A DNA stretch of 64,000 bases from Raphanus sativus (GCF_000801105.2 NC_079514.1:25522293-25586292); one strand, 5' to 3'. Counted from the first letter of the stretch, positions 35,272-46,265 are shown. Translations and numbers: made by a program. The notes: a model not told the origin generated them from the letters alone.

Positions 35272-35411
35272 AAACTGTGGGAACCGAAATTCGCACTGTC
35301 GATTTTGATTAAGTAAAACGGAGGAAAGTTAAGTAAACCTAACTTTCCCTGAAGGTCCGGATTCTCTGCGACAACCAACGACAAATGATCAAATAAACGC
35401 GGAAAGGTTTT

Positions 35412-35880
35412 ATTAAGATTTGAGACTGGACCTTAAGGAAGGCTGCCTATGTACCCCCTTCGAGGATCAAGTCGGACGTAGTTCAGTTGGAAGGGTTTGA
35501 ACAAGAGATCGAACTGCCTGGCGGAGTTCGTCTAGTACGAGCGTTAGTCATAGAAACGGGCATGTCGAGAATAATGCCTAGGGTTTCTATGTGCGGAACT
35601 CTAAGTAAAAGGATTGTTAGATCCTTCCGAGAGAGACATGAGTCTGCGATTAAGATTTGAGACTGGACCTTAAGGAAGGCTGCCTACGTACCCCTTTCGA
35701 GGATCAAGTCGGACGTAGTTCAGTTGGAAAGATTTGAACAAGAGATCGAACTGCCTGGCGGAGTTCGTCTAGTACGAGCGTTTGTCATAGAAACGGGCGT
35801 GTCGAGAATAACGCCTAGGGTTTCTATGTGCGGAACTCTGAGTAAAAGATTTGTTAGATTCTTCCGAAGGAACAGAAGTC
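35412..35880. repeat. Tandem duplication, 237-bp period
   Basis: ATTAAGATTTGAGACTGGAC starts at 35412 and 35649. The copies are nearly identical for about 230 bp (differences include TGCCTATG versus TGCCTACG). Each carries the TGCCTACGTACCC...ACGTAGTTCAG motif. Confidence 0.9.
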
Positions 35881-36577
35881 TGCGGACAAGATGAAGGCAG
35901 AACGAGAGGCGGCCAGACGTCCTAGGTCATGCCTTGCTAGTCTAACCACCTAAGTTCTAAGTTCCCTCAGTCTAAAATCTCGGATCTGCTTTCCCTCTAG
36001 GATTTTTTTGCTCTGCCTTTCCTCCTCTCCCAAAGCTCCTTTATATACTCCTTCTTATGACGGTCTATTCTCCTTTTGGGCCGCGAAGCGGGCTTTTTCC
36101 ATTTTCGTCGGCCTTCATGTTTATCGGGAAACTTGACATTTATCTTCGGGAAACTTGACATTTATCCTTCTGGAAATTTAGCATTTATCTTGTTATGTGA
36201 AGATAAACGTAAATCGTCGTATCTATCTCAGACAATCGTAAGCGGACTGTCCGATCGCGTTTGGTCCCTTTCGGGCCGTTTCTAGGACTTCCGTTGTTTT
36301 CTACGATTTCTTCGAAAGATGTTCAATCCTTCGTAGAGTTGAGATGAGTGGTGTCTTAAGATAACCATCACTGTTTCGCACGAAGAATCTAAGATCTTCC
36401 TTCCCGTTGATATCTTACGAGTTTCCGAAGATCTTAGTTTGGAGTAAGAGCGGGAGTTTTGTACGCGGAATCTCAACGATTTGTTCCGCGAAAACTTGGG
36501 AAAGACGCAAAGTACAGACTTCTGATGGCTGAGGCCTAGAACTCATGCACGGAAGCTTGTCATCCGACGGCCCGAGC

Positions 36578-37097
36578 CAGCACGGGGCTAGCCGCCCGGC
36601 GGCCCCGGCCAGCACGGGCCTAGCCGCCGCCGGCCACGGCCAGCACGGGGCTAGCCGCCCGGCGGGCCACGGCCAGCACGGGGCTAGCCGCCCGGCGGCC
36701 ACGGCCAGCACGGGCGCTAGCCGCCGCCGGCCACGGCCAGCGCGGGGCTAGCCGCCCGCGGCCACGGCCAGCACGGGCGCTAGCCGCCGGCGGCCACGGC
36801 CAGCACGGGGTCTAGCCGCCCGGCGGCTACGGACCAGCACGTGCGTCTCGACGAGGGCTTCGATTTGATATGTTGATCATTTTCTGGGTCCTCACGGTTT
36901 GAGAGAACGGGCTCTTTGAAGTTTCCCGGCGGCCAAGACCAGCACGGGGGCTAGCCGCCCGGCGGCCAGGACCAGCACGGGGGCTAGCCGCCGGCGGCCA
37001 GGACCAGCACGTGCGTCTCGACGAGGGCTTCGATTTGATATCTTGATCGTTCTCTGGGTCCTCACGGTTTGAGAGAACGGGCTCTTTGAAGTTTCAA
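36578..37097. repeat. Minisatellite (36578-36838, 36930-37012) and 94-bp repeat 170 bp apart
   Basis: About eight 32-bp GC-rich units precede a unique segment GGACCAGCACGTGCGTCTCG that starts at 36831 and again at 37001. Both copies run about 94 bp to TTTGAAGTTTC. Two to three further GC units lie between them. Confidence 0.9.
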
Positions 37098-37415
37098 GAC
37101 GGATTCCTTGTCGTTCGGCCTATCCAAACTTAGATCACTTCCCGTTTCTTCCGTATACTTTCGTATGGTCGTGTCATCTCAGCTACGGACCTAATGTCTC
37201 TTGGTTCTTCTTGATTGTATCATCGAAGTTTTACGACTAAATCTGAGTTGGTTTTCTCGTAAAGTTTATCGTGTAAAACAAGAACGATCGACTTTAACAT
37301 AGGTTTTTTAAGCTGTACGACTTGTTTTGCTTTCGACGCTTGTTTTATGGAAAGTCCGCGCATGATAAATATTTTTAGCCGTTGATTTCGAGATAACCGT
37401 TTTTTGACCCCAACA

Positions 37416-37592
37416 AGCATCTGCACAGGATGGAACTACCAGATATTTCCCATTGCTTATGGGGTGGTTGACAGTGAGAACGACCCCGCTTGGTCATGGT
37501 TCTTCACCAAACTACTTGCTGTTGTTCCGGATGCTGAGGACCTTGTCTTCGTCTCAGACAGGCACACCGCCATCTACTCGGAAATTCGAAGG
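37416..37592 (+). pseudogene. MULE (MuDR) transposase fragment
   Basis: Directly after the LTR end the sequence encodes the centre of a Mutator-like transposase: FPIAYGVVDSENDPAWSWFF, then DLVFVSDRHTAIYSEIRR, which fits the MULE catalytic domain including the SDRH aspartate. One A seems lost near 37431. A good splice donor (AGG then GTAAGA) closes the exon at 37592. The upstream half of the gene is not visible; it was presumably separated by insertion of the LTR element. No downstream exon is recognised. Confidence 0.8.
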
Positions 37593-38890
37593 GTAAGACT
37601 CCCTAAAAATTGATAACAAAGTTCTATTTGTGTTAGCGTATAGGAATAGGGTTACCCGATAATCATGTTTTTGTTGTGATAAAGAATAATTTAGCGGCTA
37701 ATATCGGTAGGTTGAACAGTTAACTGGTGTCGATACTTGATAACGAATTGTTTAGGCGTTCACTTGTTTGACTATAGAACCAAATAACTTAGCGGGTTTG
37801 TAGCTTGGTTATAAACATATAACTAAAAGTTAAATTGTGTCGCAATTAGCTTAGCAGTTGTAGACATATAACTAAAAGTTAAATTGTGTCGCAATTAGCT
37901 TAGCAGTAAAGTTGATAACTTTAATTTAAGCAGTTAACAGGAAAACTATTTACATATATGTCGCATGTAACACTTACCCGCTAACGATTTGCATCCATGG
38001 GAACTTAAAGTTTTAATTCCTATGTTGTTAAGAAAGTCATAAACAAAGTAACCTCTGCCGTAAAAAAGTACATTTTCTTTTGAATTTAATTTAACATTTT
38101 ATTAAAAAAAAAAGTGTAACAATTTTAGCATGCCATTCAAGTATCAGAATATTGCCTCAGTTTTTAAAATATGTTTAGAAAGAATCCCTAATTTATCTAA
38201 ATGTTTAGGGACTGAGAAAAAGTTCTGCAATGAATTTACTTAATTCAGAACTGTTTGAGTTATTCAGATAATTTTGTAAAAAAAAATATTTTTTTTGCAA
38301 AAAGACTACTTAATCGTACTGCTAGGAATGGGAACAAATCGAATATCTGGGTTTATAGAGGTATTCACGATCATATTTTTTTGTCTGAATAATTAATTAT
38401 CTGATCTGATCCGATCTGCTGTTATCCGGATATTTGGTGTTCTGGATATCTGGAAATTTTTATTTTTTTTACCGAATATCTGATTCGATCCGTAAAAATA
38501 AATAAATATTTAAAATAACTAAAACTCCTAAATAATATAAAATAATAATATTTTATTAGAAAAATAAAAGTTTATTTACTTTTTAAAATTATAATAACTA
38601 ATATAGTAAATTTAGTAAATAAAAATACTGCAAAACTTATATAAAATATATAATATTATATATTACATATAATTCTTTAAAAATAGGTATATATGCATAA
38701 TAACGGATCAGATATTTTTTCTTAGAAATATTGGTGTTTGTACGAATTACGGATATCCGGATTTTTTGGTTCAAATAAAAACGGATAACGAATCGAATCA
38801 AAATTTACGAATATTTTTCTCATCGAATCAAAACGGATACTTTAACGAATGTTTACTCACCCAAAAAATCAATATGTACAATTCAAAAAC
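37593..38890. other. Non-coding AT-rich region after the MULE fragment
   Basis: Probably MULE intron and degraded sequence. A 49-bp tandem duplication lies at about 37815-37912 (core ACATATAACTAAAAGTTAAA). From 38330 to 38880 the sequence is a degenerate run of GGATATCTGG / CGGATATCCGG words, a kind of repeat also seen at 40000-40640 and 48450-49080. No gene is seen. Confidence 0.6.
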
Positions 38891-39310
38891 TATTGGAGAG
38901 AAAATCCTACATCAAAATATGAAAGGGACATTAGTAATATATAAGGGATTTGGACCACTCCAATAATTGTCAATTGATTTTGAGTTGGAGGTCCAAGAAC
39001 TTAGCATGGTATCAGAGCCGACCCAATATCCTGACCTATTAATCCGGTCCGGACAGTGGTCCGATCATCCCATTAGCTGATGGCCATGAGAAGGCTCAGT
39101 TTTTCGAGATAGCTATAAATTTGCATTATCTCGGAGGGATATGATGAATTCTGCGAGATTAATGGTTATAGGCACTATTATCTCGAGGGAGGGTATTGGA
39201 GAGAAAATTCCACATCGGAAATATGAAATTGACATTAGTAATATATAAGAGACTTGAGCCAATCCACTAATTACCGATTGATTTAAGTCGAAAGCCAAGG
39301 AAACTTATCA
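38891..39310 (+). mobile_element. TRIM (miniature LTR retrotransposon), complete, 420 bp
   Basis: Two LTRs, 38891-39006 and 39194-39310, both start TATTGGAGAG and end TTAGCA or TTATCA. The tRNA-Met primer site TGGTATCAGAGC follows at 39007-39018, and the purine tract CTCGAGGGAGGG precedes the 3' LTR (39182-39193). A 5-bp target duplication AAAAC flanks it (38886-38890, 39311-39315). The 187-bp interior has no coding capacity, so it depends on proteins of other elements. The LTRs differ at many positions, so insertion is not recent. Confidence 0.9.
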
Positions 39311-39315
39311 AAAAC

Positions 39316-39444
39316 GAAGTTGGTTCGTGTTTTTTCTTCAAAAACGATTTATCTATTTAATATGTAGACGTACACTTTACTCAAAACAATCTGATCACGC
39401 TGCCTTTAATATCCAAAAATCATACTATTATTAGCATACGAACA
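39316..39444. other. Spacer between TRIM and Helitron
   Basis: AT-rich, no feature recognised. Confidence 0.6.
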
Positions 39445-40754
39445 TCTCCTATATATTAACCCTAGAACATTGCAACATTGTTTGGTAGCCACGTGTCATT
39501 ATGAGAATTATTCTAAGGATTGTTAGAGAAATAAGTTGGTCCATCTACACATATATTATAGTTTTTATTAAATAACTATTAAATCAATTATTAATATACA
39601 AAAGAATATTCTCTATTGTTTCCTTAAATAAAAGCTACGGAACTTCCTAATATGATTGACATATATATCACCATTAATGATTATGAATAATAAAGATTTG
39701 ATAATATTTTTTATCCTCTATACTTTTCGTTTAATTTTATTTGTTAAAATAAATTAAACAATCACATTAAGCATATAATAAAAAAAATTATATTTTTTCT
39801 TATATGTTGTATTTCGAATTTTTTAAAACGATTATAAATTACTAAAAATGGTACAAGCCTCACATTGAAAATTTTATGATCAATGATAACTTTTTTTCAA
39901 TTCAGCCTATTAACTAAATAAATCACGTACATAAAAGAAAGTGTTTTGGTTTAAAAATTGTTGCATACCCAAAATCAGTATGAACCATCGTCACTTTCAT
40001 TTAAAATTTGGTTACAATAAAAAATACATGGTTGGGAAAAAAATCCGAATCCAAATAACCGAACCAAATCCAATCTACAAAATAGTATAGAACTTTAATC
40101 AATTTGGTTAGATATCTGAACATGTTTAAAATTTTGGTATCTAAAAACCAGAACCGAACCTGATTCGGACCAAAATATTTTGGGTATCCGAGTATATTCG
40201 AATCAAATTTATATACTTAAATATATTATTTAAAAAATTAATATCTCAAAGAAATAAGCAAAATACTTAAGATGTTTTTAAATTGTCCAAAATATTTAGA
40301 AATATATAAAAATAGTAAAACTTAAATATTTAAAATAACTAAACATTACTCAAAATACCAAAATACTGAAAATATCTATTCATTTTCTATCCAAATATTT
40401 AAGTTAAACCAATTTTTATGTTAAGTTTAAGTATTTTGGTATACATTATTCAAATTTATATGTAATATATTATTTTATTTTTATGTTTTGAGAAATTTAA
40501 AGTATATATGAACTTTAAGTTTTTAAAAAATTAAATGGGTTATCTGAATCTAAAACCAAACCGAACATATAAAGATTCGAACTAAATTTGCAAAGATCCA
40601 AACCGAACCTAACCAAACCAAATGATACCTACCCGCATGTCATCCCTAATCAATCGTAAAAAAAAATTATTGATAACAAAAAATGTATTATTTATTTAGA
40701 TACAACATATTTAAAAAAAAGTTCACCCCGCGCAAGGCGCGGGTTATCATCTAG
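39445..40754 (+). mobile_element. Non-autonomous Helitron, 1,310 bp
   Basis: Starts TCTCCTATATATTAA after an A. It ends with a perfect 7-bp hairpin CCCGCGC-AAG-GCGCGGG (40727-40743), seven bases, then CTAG (40751-40754) followed by T. This is the Helitron signature (5' TC, 3' hairpin plus CTRR, insertion between A and T). No Rep/helicase gene is inside; the interior is AT-rich with AACCGAACC / GGGTATCCG words. The 3' end is 188 bp upstream of the DUF1191 start codon. Confidence 0.8.
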
Positions 40755-40942
40755 TATACATATATACATAAAGATATCTATGCATACAAAAGCAAACCTT
40801 TTCTTCAATCTAAAGCCTTCATCGAGCTAAAGAAAACTTTCATATATCATGATCAACTAAATTAATTGCTTCCCCTTCACATCTTCTTCTCATTTTCTCT
40901 CAACAACAACACACGAGAACACTAACTCAACCTAGATCGAAA
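40755..40942 (+). promoter_or_regulatory. Upstream region and 5' leader of the DUF1191 gene
   Basis: Only 188 bp separate the Helitron end from the ATG. A TATA-like tract (GTATACATATATACATA, 40754-40770) lies at the Helitron junction. A pyrimidine-rich leader (CTTCTTCTCATTTTCTCTC near 40883-40901) precedes the start, as in many plant 5' UTRs. Confidence 0.55.
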
Positions 40943-41986
40943 ATGGCAACAGCAACATTCTATTTTCCCTCTCTTCCACTAAAAATAATCATATTATTCA
41001 TCTTATTCTTTCCTTCCCATCTAAATGGCTCGCCCTTCACTAATAGAACTACGCAAGAACCTTTCAAGGAATCTTCAAGGCTTCTCGATCTTCTCCTAAG
41101 AGATTACACTCTAAACTCTTTCAAGAACCAACATTACTCAATCAAGACCGGTGTTGTTCGGCATATTCATCTCCCATCTAACTACTCCGGCATAAATCTC
41201 GACGCTGTTAGGTTCCGGTGTGGGAGTCTCCGGCGATATGGAGCTCAACTCCAAGAATTTCATATCGGCATTGGAGCGGTTCTTGAACCGTGTGGTGAAC
41301 GTCTTGTGGTCGTGAGACAAATCCTGGGATCAAACTGGTCTGATATCTATTACAAGAACTATGATCTCTCGGGTTATAAACTTGTCTCCCCGGTTCTAGG
41401 GCTCTTAGCTTATAATGCCTTAAACAATGTTGTTTTGGGTAATAATTTGAGCAGCTCTTATCAGGTAAGTTTTCTCCTAGACGATGCTACAGATCCATCC
41501 ACCGTTGATTTCGGAAACATTTCTGGACCATCGTTGGTAGAGAGAACGTTCTTGAATAAGCCAATGTGTGCGACCTTTGGCCTAGACGGTAAAGTAACGT
41601 TCGCTGGAGAAGTAAAGCCGTATGTCTGCGCCATTAAAACTAACGGACATTTTGGTTTGATGGTGGCGGATGATCAGGATTCGTCCAAATCGGACGGTGT
41701 AGGAGAAAATGAAATGAAAGAGAAGATCGGACGGTGGAGATCGGTTGTTGGAGGGCTTGTTGGATCTGTGACGGTGGGGGTGGTGCTTTTAGGGTTTGTG
41801 GTGGCGGCAGCAGTTGTGACGGCGAAGAAACGGAGAAGAAGGGCAAAAAGGGAAGAAATGGAGAGAAAAGCTTATGAAGAAGAAGTACTGAGAGTAGTGA
41901 CAATGGTGGGACATTCTAGGGTTTTTGTTGCTTCTGCTACAAGGACTTTGCCTGGTTCAATGGAACATGAGTGTGTTCCTAATTAA
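40943..41986 (+). CDS. DUF1191 family single-pass membrane protein (At1g62981-like)
   Basis: A single exon of 347 codons. Residues 1-29 are a signal peptide. An extracellular region (30-265) has several Cys and N-glycosylation sites at about 34, 80, 131, 168 and 192, and matches the DUF1191 pattern (SRLLDLLLRDYTLNSF, VRFRCGSLRRYG, FGLDGKVTFAGEV). A transmembrane helix spans about 267-293, followed by a basic stop-transfer stretch (KKRRRRAKR) and a short cytosolic tail. DUF1191 proteins have no assigned biochemical role. Intact, with GC content and codon use like other host genes. In Arabidopsis a DUF1191 gene, as I remember, adjoins EXPA18, supporting orthology. Confidence 0.9.
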   Translation: MATATFYFPSLPLKIIILFILFFPSHLNGSPFTNRTTQEPFKESSRLLDLLLRDYTLNSFKNQHYSIKTGVVRHIHLPSNYSGINLDAVRFRCGSLRRYGAQLQEFHIGIGAVLEPCGERLVVVRQILGSNWSDIYYKNYDLSGYKLVSPVLGLLAYNALNNVVLGNNLSSSYQVSFLLDDATDPSTVDFGNISGPSLVERTFLNKPMCATFGLDGKVTFAGEVKPYVCAIKTNGHFGLMVADDQDSSKSDGVGENEMKEKIGRWRSVVGGLVGSVTVGVVLLGFVVAAAVVTAKKRRRRAKREEMERKAYEEEVLRVVTMVGHSRVFVASATRTLPGSMEHECVPN

Positions 41987-43096
41987 TTCGTTTGATTTAC
42001 TTACGTTTAGTTTCTCTTTTTTTTCTTTTTTTTTCTTGTAAAAAGGTTTTATTTAAATATATATGTTGTTGGGAGTTATGGGACAAAATATTTAGTTACT
42101 CTTTTTTTCTTATAAAAGTATCATTTTAACATTTTTTTTTTGTTATACAAAAATTGTAATTTTATAATTCCAATGCAAATTATACTTATTTTCAGTTGAA
42201 AATTAATTGTAAACTACATTGATTTTATAAATAATTTTATTTATCTTAAATACTATTAGACAGAGAGGTGCAATTAATAACAATTTTTATATATTTTCGT
42301 CACTTTCTTAATTTGTTTGAAAATGTCAAAATGACAGTTATTCAAAAACGGAATTGTAAGTTACTTACAAGTCTAAGGAGGTATCCGGGTATTCAGTCCA
42401 AATAATTTCCCAGTTCCTAGACAAGCCGGTACGAATATCATTTATGGCGTTAAACATTTCTACCAGTGCAAATCAAATATGAGTGGCGATAATTACACTT
42501 CCAATCCCTTTACTACTAGAACTAACTCGTCTTGGTTAGTATAATCTTTTTTCCTCTTGAAATTTCGTTGATGATAAACTAAAGATTACATAAAGATGAA
42601 AACCAAAGACAACGACAAAAGAACGCCTAAAAATACATTTCTTAAAAGCTAAAGCCAGCGGACAAATTACAAGTCCTCACAAACCATGAATAAAGCTAAG
42701 AACTTAACAAATATAGATCAAACCACACAAGATAGAGCAAGATAGTGTAATCTATAAACTGGAAATAAGTAAAATAAGGCCAAAAAATAAGAACAATACT
42801 TAGGTTCATCTTTGGGGTGAACTCTTTCAATTCACTACACTTTTAATATCCAATCAAAACGCCACATAGATTATGAACAAAAATTATTAAATACATTTTC
42901 TAAAAACCAAAAAAAACTTTCCAAATAAAATAATATCAATTTTAATAACGTTAATACCGTAAATTAACCCTAAATCCAAACCGTAACCCTAAACCCAAAC
43001 TATACCTTAAACCAAAATCATATACCCTAAACCCAAGCCCTACGCCCAAACCATATACCCTAAACCCTAGACTCTATGCCCTAAAATAAAACTTTA
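41987..43096. repeat. Intergenic region with degenerate telomere-like repeats
   Basis: The 3' flank of the DUF1191 gene. From about 42960 to 43085 many CCCTAAACCC / CCCTAGAC words occur, like degenerate interstitial telomeric repeats. No gene is seen in 42000-42960. Confidence 0.55.
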
Positions 43097-46000
43097 CACT
43101 ATAAAAAAACAGACGCATACTGACGGCCAAAACTGTCGGAATGTCGTCGAAATAGCCTAATTTCGACGACATTCCGACGAAACGAGTCGTCAATTTAATT
43201 TGGTCGGAAAAACAAATTTCGCCGGAAATCCGTCAGATATTCCGACGACATTCTGACGAATCCCGATGAACTAAATTCTGACGAACTTCCGACGACATTC
43301 CGATCACGTCTTTCATCGGAAATGCGACGGAGACTTCCGATCACGTATTTCATCGGAAACACACGTTTCCGACGAATTTATAAGCATCGGAAAATACCGA
43401 CGACTATTGTCGTCAGAGATTTCTGACGAAACATTTCGTCGAAAATATTTCGTCGGTCTTTTCCGATAGCCTTTCCGATTACGATAGTCATCATAATTTC
43501 CGACGAAATTGTTTCGTCGGAATAAACCGGCGGAAATGTTTCGTCGGAAAAAACAGACGGAATTGTTTCGTCGGAAATTCCGACGGATGTCTTCATCGGA
43601 AATACTGATTTATATATTATTCATTAATTCAATTTTTAAAATTTTTGTTTTATATTTTAAAAATAAATAAATAAACAAAAAATGAAATTAAGAAATTAAT
43701 AATAATATTATAGAATTTAAGTTTTAATACAAACTGAAATAAAAAAAACATTCAGAAAGTTTTAAATTAAAAAAAAAACTAAGGATCCGTCGGGAACAAA
43801 CAATCCAACTTCTGCAATATCTCGAGGTTGGTCTTCTTCTGATCCGCCAGCTCAGCAAGAATTGTAGCATTCTGCTCCTCCAATGCCCAAATCTGTTCAT
43901 CCTTGTTCTGTAGCTGCTCTAGAATCAAGGGATCGGCGTACGTGACTTGAAAAGAAGAAGTTGGACACGAAGAAGCATGATGGGCCAACCCAACCATACG
44001 ACCCTTTTGCTTAAGGACCGCCTAAAAAAAATTAAGTTAGTAAAGAAAAAATATAGCAATGAAAAAATATTAAAGTTAATAAATAAAGTATTAAAAACAA
44101 ATATAAGAATGAAAAAAAAATTACCTTTTCAACCAGCTCGTTGAGTTGCAGTCGGGACATGTTGGTCGAAGCACCCGTAGAATTGTCGTCAAAGAGTTGC
44201 TGAGAAGCTAGAAAAGCTTCTTTTTGAGTTTCCACCATCTGAATAACATCTCTGATCACGGGGCCCTGAATTTCACCCGTCTTCTTGTTGGTGTATGCTT
44301 CCTTCATGACGACGAGATGATCAACGGGATTACCTTCGTTTGCTTGAATCTAAAAAAAAAATTGTGTTAGACAATGCGTATATATATATATATATATATA
44401 TATTATTTAAATAACTACAAAGATAATTAAATATAAAAAAAACTTACAAGTTCATCCTCCTTAGAGGACATACTGCAAGCGCCGAGGTTGTGCACGTAAA
44501 TACCTTTCCCGCCACGATCGCTCTTCCGGTTGGCGATCCTCCTTAGAGGACATACTTCTCTATAGTCTTGTCCTTCTGCCAGTGCTCGACCAACTGATCC
44601 CACACTGTCCCGCTAAGTAATCGTGGCTTCCTGTTATCCAGCCATATTTGGTTCCACTCGTAGATTTGCTTCATATAGACGGTCATGGCTTTGGCGCTGA
44701 ATGCCTGACGGACTGTTTCCGTCAGGCCGGACTCCCAAGTGAATTCTTGCTACAAAAACACAATTTAATTAGTAGATATAAAATAAAAAATCAAAATTAA
44801 AAAATGCTAAAAAACTGAATAGTTACCGCGAACTGACGAAACCACAACTCGCGATCCTCGGGAGGGAACGAACTCCACTTGTCGTATCCCGTCTGGAGCA
44901 TTGAATACATCATCTGGGTGATGCTCCTAATCCCATTGGTCGAATTGTTGAACCTTAAAAAAAAACAAATGTTAGATTAAAAGGGAAAAAATAATTGTAC
45001 AAATGAAATAAAAATACTAACCAAGTTGAATGTCCATTCGTGGGTAGGGTTGGAGAACCGGGAGATGCTCTCGACCTGGTTGTTGAACCAATAGTTCAAC
45101 TGGCATGATCCCCGTGTCATGTGGAGCAGCTGCAGGAGCGGGAGCGGGAGCCGGAGCGTGAGCCGGAATAACTGGAACCGAGTTTTGTTCGTGAGACAAT
45201 CCCGATGCACGGGAACCGCTCATCAAACTAGCTCGGCCACGGGGTGCGGAACGACGAGGCACGGCACGCTGACGAGCACTCAAATCATCAGACCTAGAAA
45301 AGAAAATAAATATATTAGACAAATATATATATATATATATATATAAATATTTTAAGTTCCTAAATATATATATAAAATTAAAATTCGTTTTTATCTATAT
45401 AAAAAAATATTAAAATTCGTTTTTATCTATATAAAAATATTAAAATACGTTTTTATCTATATAAAATTTTTTAAAAATTCGGTTTTATCTATATAAAAAA
45501 TATTAAAAATCGTTTTAATCTATATAAAATATTAAAAATCGTATAAAAACAATAAAAACGTTTTTATATTCATAAAATTATTTTATAAAATTTTATAAAT
45601 ATAGAAAAGTTGTTAAATATATAGAAAATAGAAAAACATTTTTACTATATATAATATATTACTGGAAAATCAACAAATCCAAAAAATCAACAAATCCAAC
45701 AGATCCTAAAACCTAACATCCTAAATCCTAAACTATCCATTCAATCCTAACATGCAAATCAAATAAACCTCATGTTTATGAGGTGGGGAAGAGGATTCGC
45801 CGGAGTTGGGGTCGGATTTGCGGTGAGAATTGCCGGAGAAGAGAGAGAAAAAGGTGAGGATTTAGAGAGAGAGGCAAAAATGGAGAAGAAGGAAGAAGAA
45901 TCGATTTTATTGTAAAACATACCGACGGACACGGGTCCGTCGGAATTCCATCGGTAAAGGGAATAAAATATTAATTGGCGGTTTTATGAAAAAAACACGC

Positions 46001-46265
46001 GGTCTAATTGAAATTTTTACGCGGTTTGTATTTCGGAAAACTAACTTACCGACGGCATTCCGACGAACTTAAATCCGTCGGAAGGTCGTCGGAATTTCAT
46101 CGGTATATTCTGACCGATTTCCGACGACTTGGGGTTTATGGGTTTAAAAACAAGTTTCTAGCTGATCAAATCCAAATCTTTGATAATAGATAGAGTTTTT
46201 GGAAAAGGTTTAACTATTATAAGGTTTTCATAATACAATTTTACACACAACTGTATTTTGTAGTG
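43097..46265 (-). mobile_element. CACTA-like element with TNPA-type gene only
   Basis: The left end reads CACTATAAAAAAACAG (43097-43112). The right end reads CTGTATTTTGTAGTG (46251-46265), an imperfect inverted repeat. Flanking triplets are TTA and TAA, not a perfect duplication. Subterminal repeats of the TTCCGACGA / TCGTCGGAA type fill 43120-43610 and 45920-46130. This motif differs from that of the first CACTA element, so it is another family. No TNP2 gene lies inside. It may instead be the left part of one larger element reaching 48262. Confidence 0.65.
43779..45298 (-). pseudogene. TNPA-like (Transposase_24) gene of the second CACTA family
   Basis: Minus-strand exons include 45295 to about 45020, then pieces around 44950-44560, 44349-44125 and 44021-43779, with plausible GT-AG borders on the last two. 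They encode a Pro/Ala-rich start (HAPAPAPAPAAAP), a conserved region with KWSSFPPEDRELWFRQFA, ETVRQAFSAKAM and IWLDNRKPRLLSGTVWDQLVEHW, the KEAYTNKKTGEI block, and a C-terminal coiled coil (ILEQLQNKDEQIWALEEQNA). That is the second-protein layout of plant CACTA elements. A 21-bp duplication (44454-44474 and 44536-44556) has altered the exon in the middle, and a stop precedes it. Confidence 0.7.

Larger units (their letters stand above)
35276..37415 (-). mobile_element. LTR of the minus-strand Tat-like element (2,140 bp)
   Basis: On the plus strand it reads TGTGGGAACC (35276) to GACCCCAACA (37415), i.e. TGTTGGGGTC...GGTTCCCACA in element sense. The primer site adjoins it on the left and coding MULE sequence adjoins on the right. 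Inside are a 237-bp tandem duplication, minisatellites, and a 94-bp segment repeated 170 bp apart. Confidence 0.8.

Noticed and set aside
38330..38880. Separate DNA transposon made of GGATATCTGG words
   Set aside because: The words recur near 40000 and 48450, but no terminal repeats or duplications could be defined here.
42961..43085. Possible chromosome end or true telomere (CCCTAAACCC words)
   Set aside because: The words are irregular and degenerate, short, and inside ordinary transposon-rich sequence.
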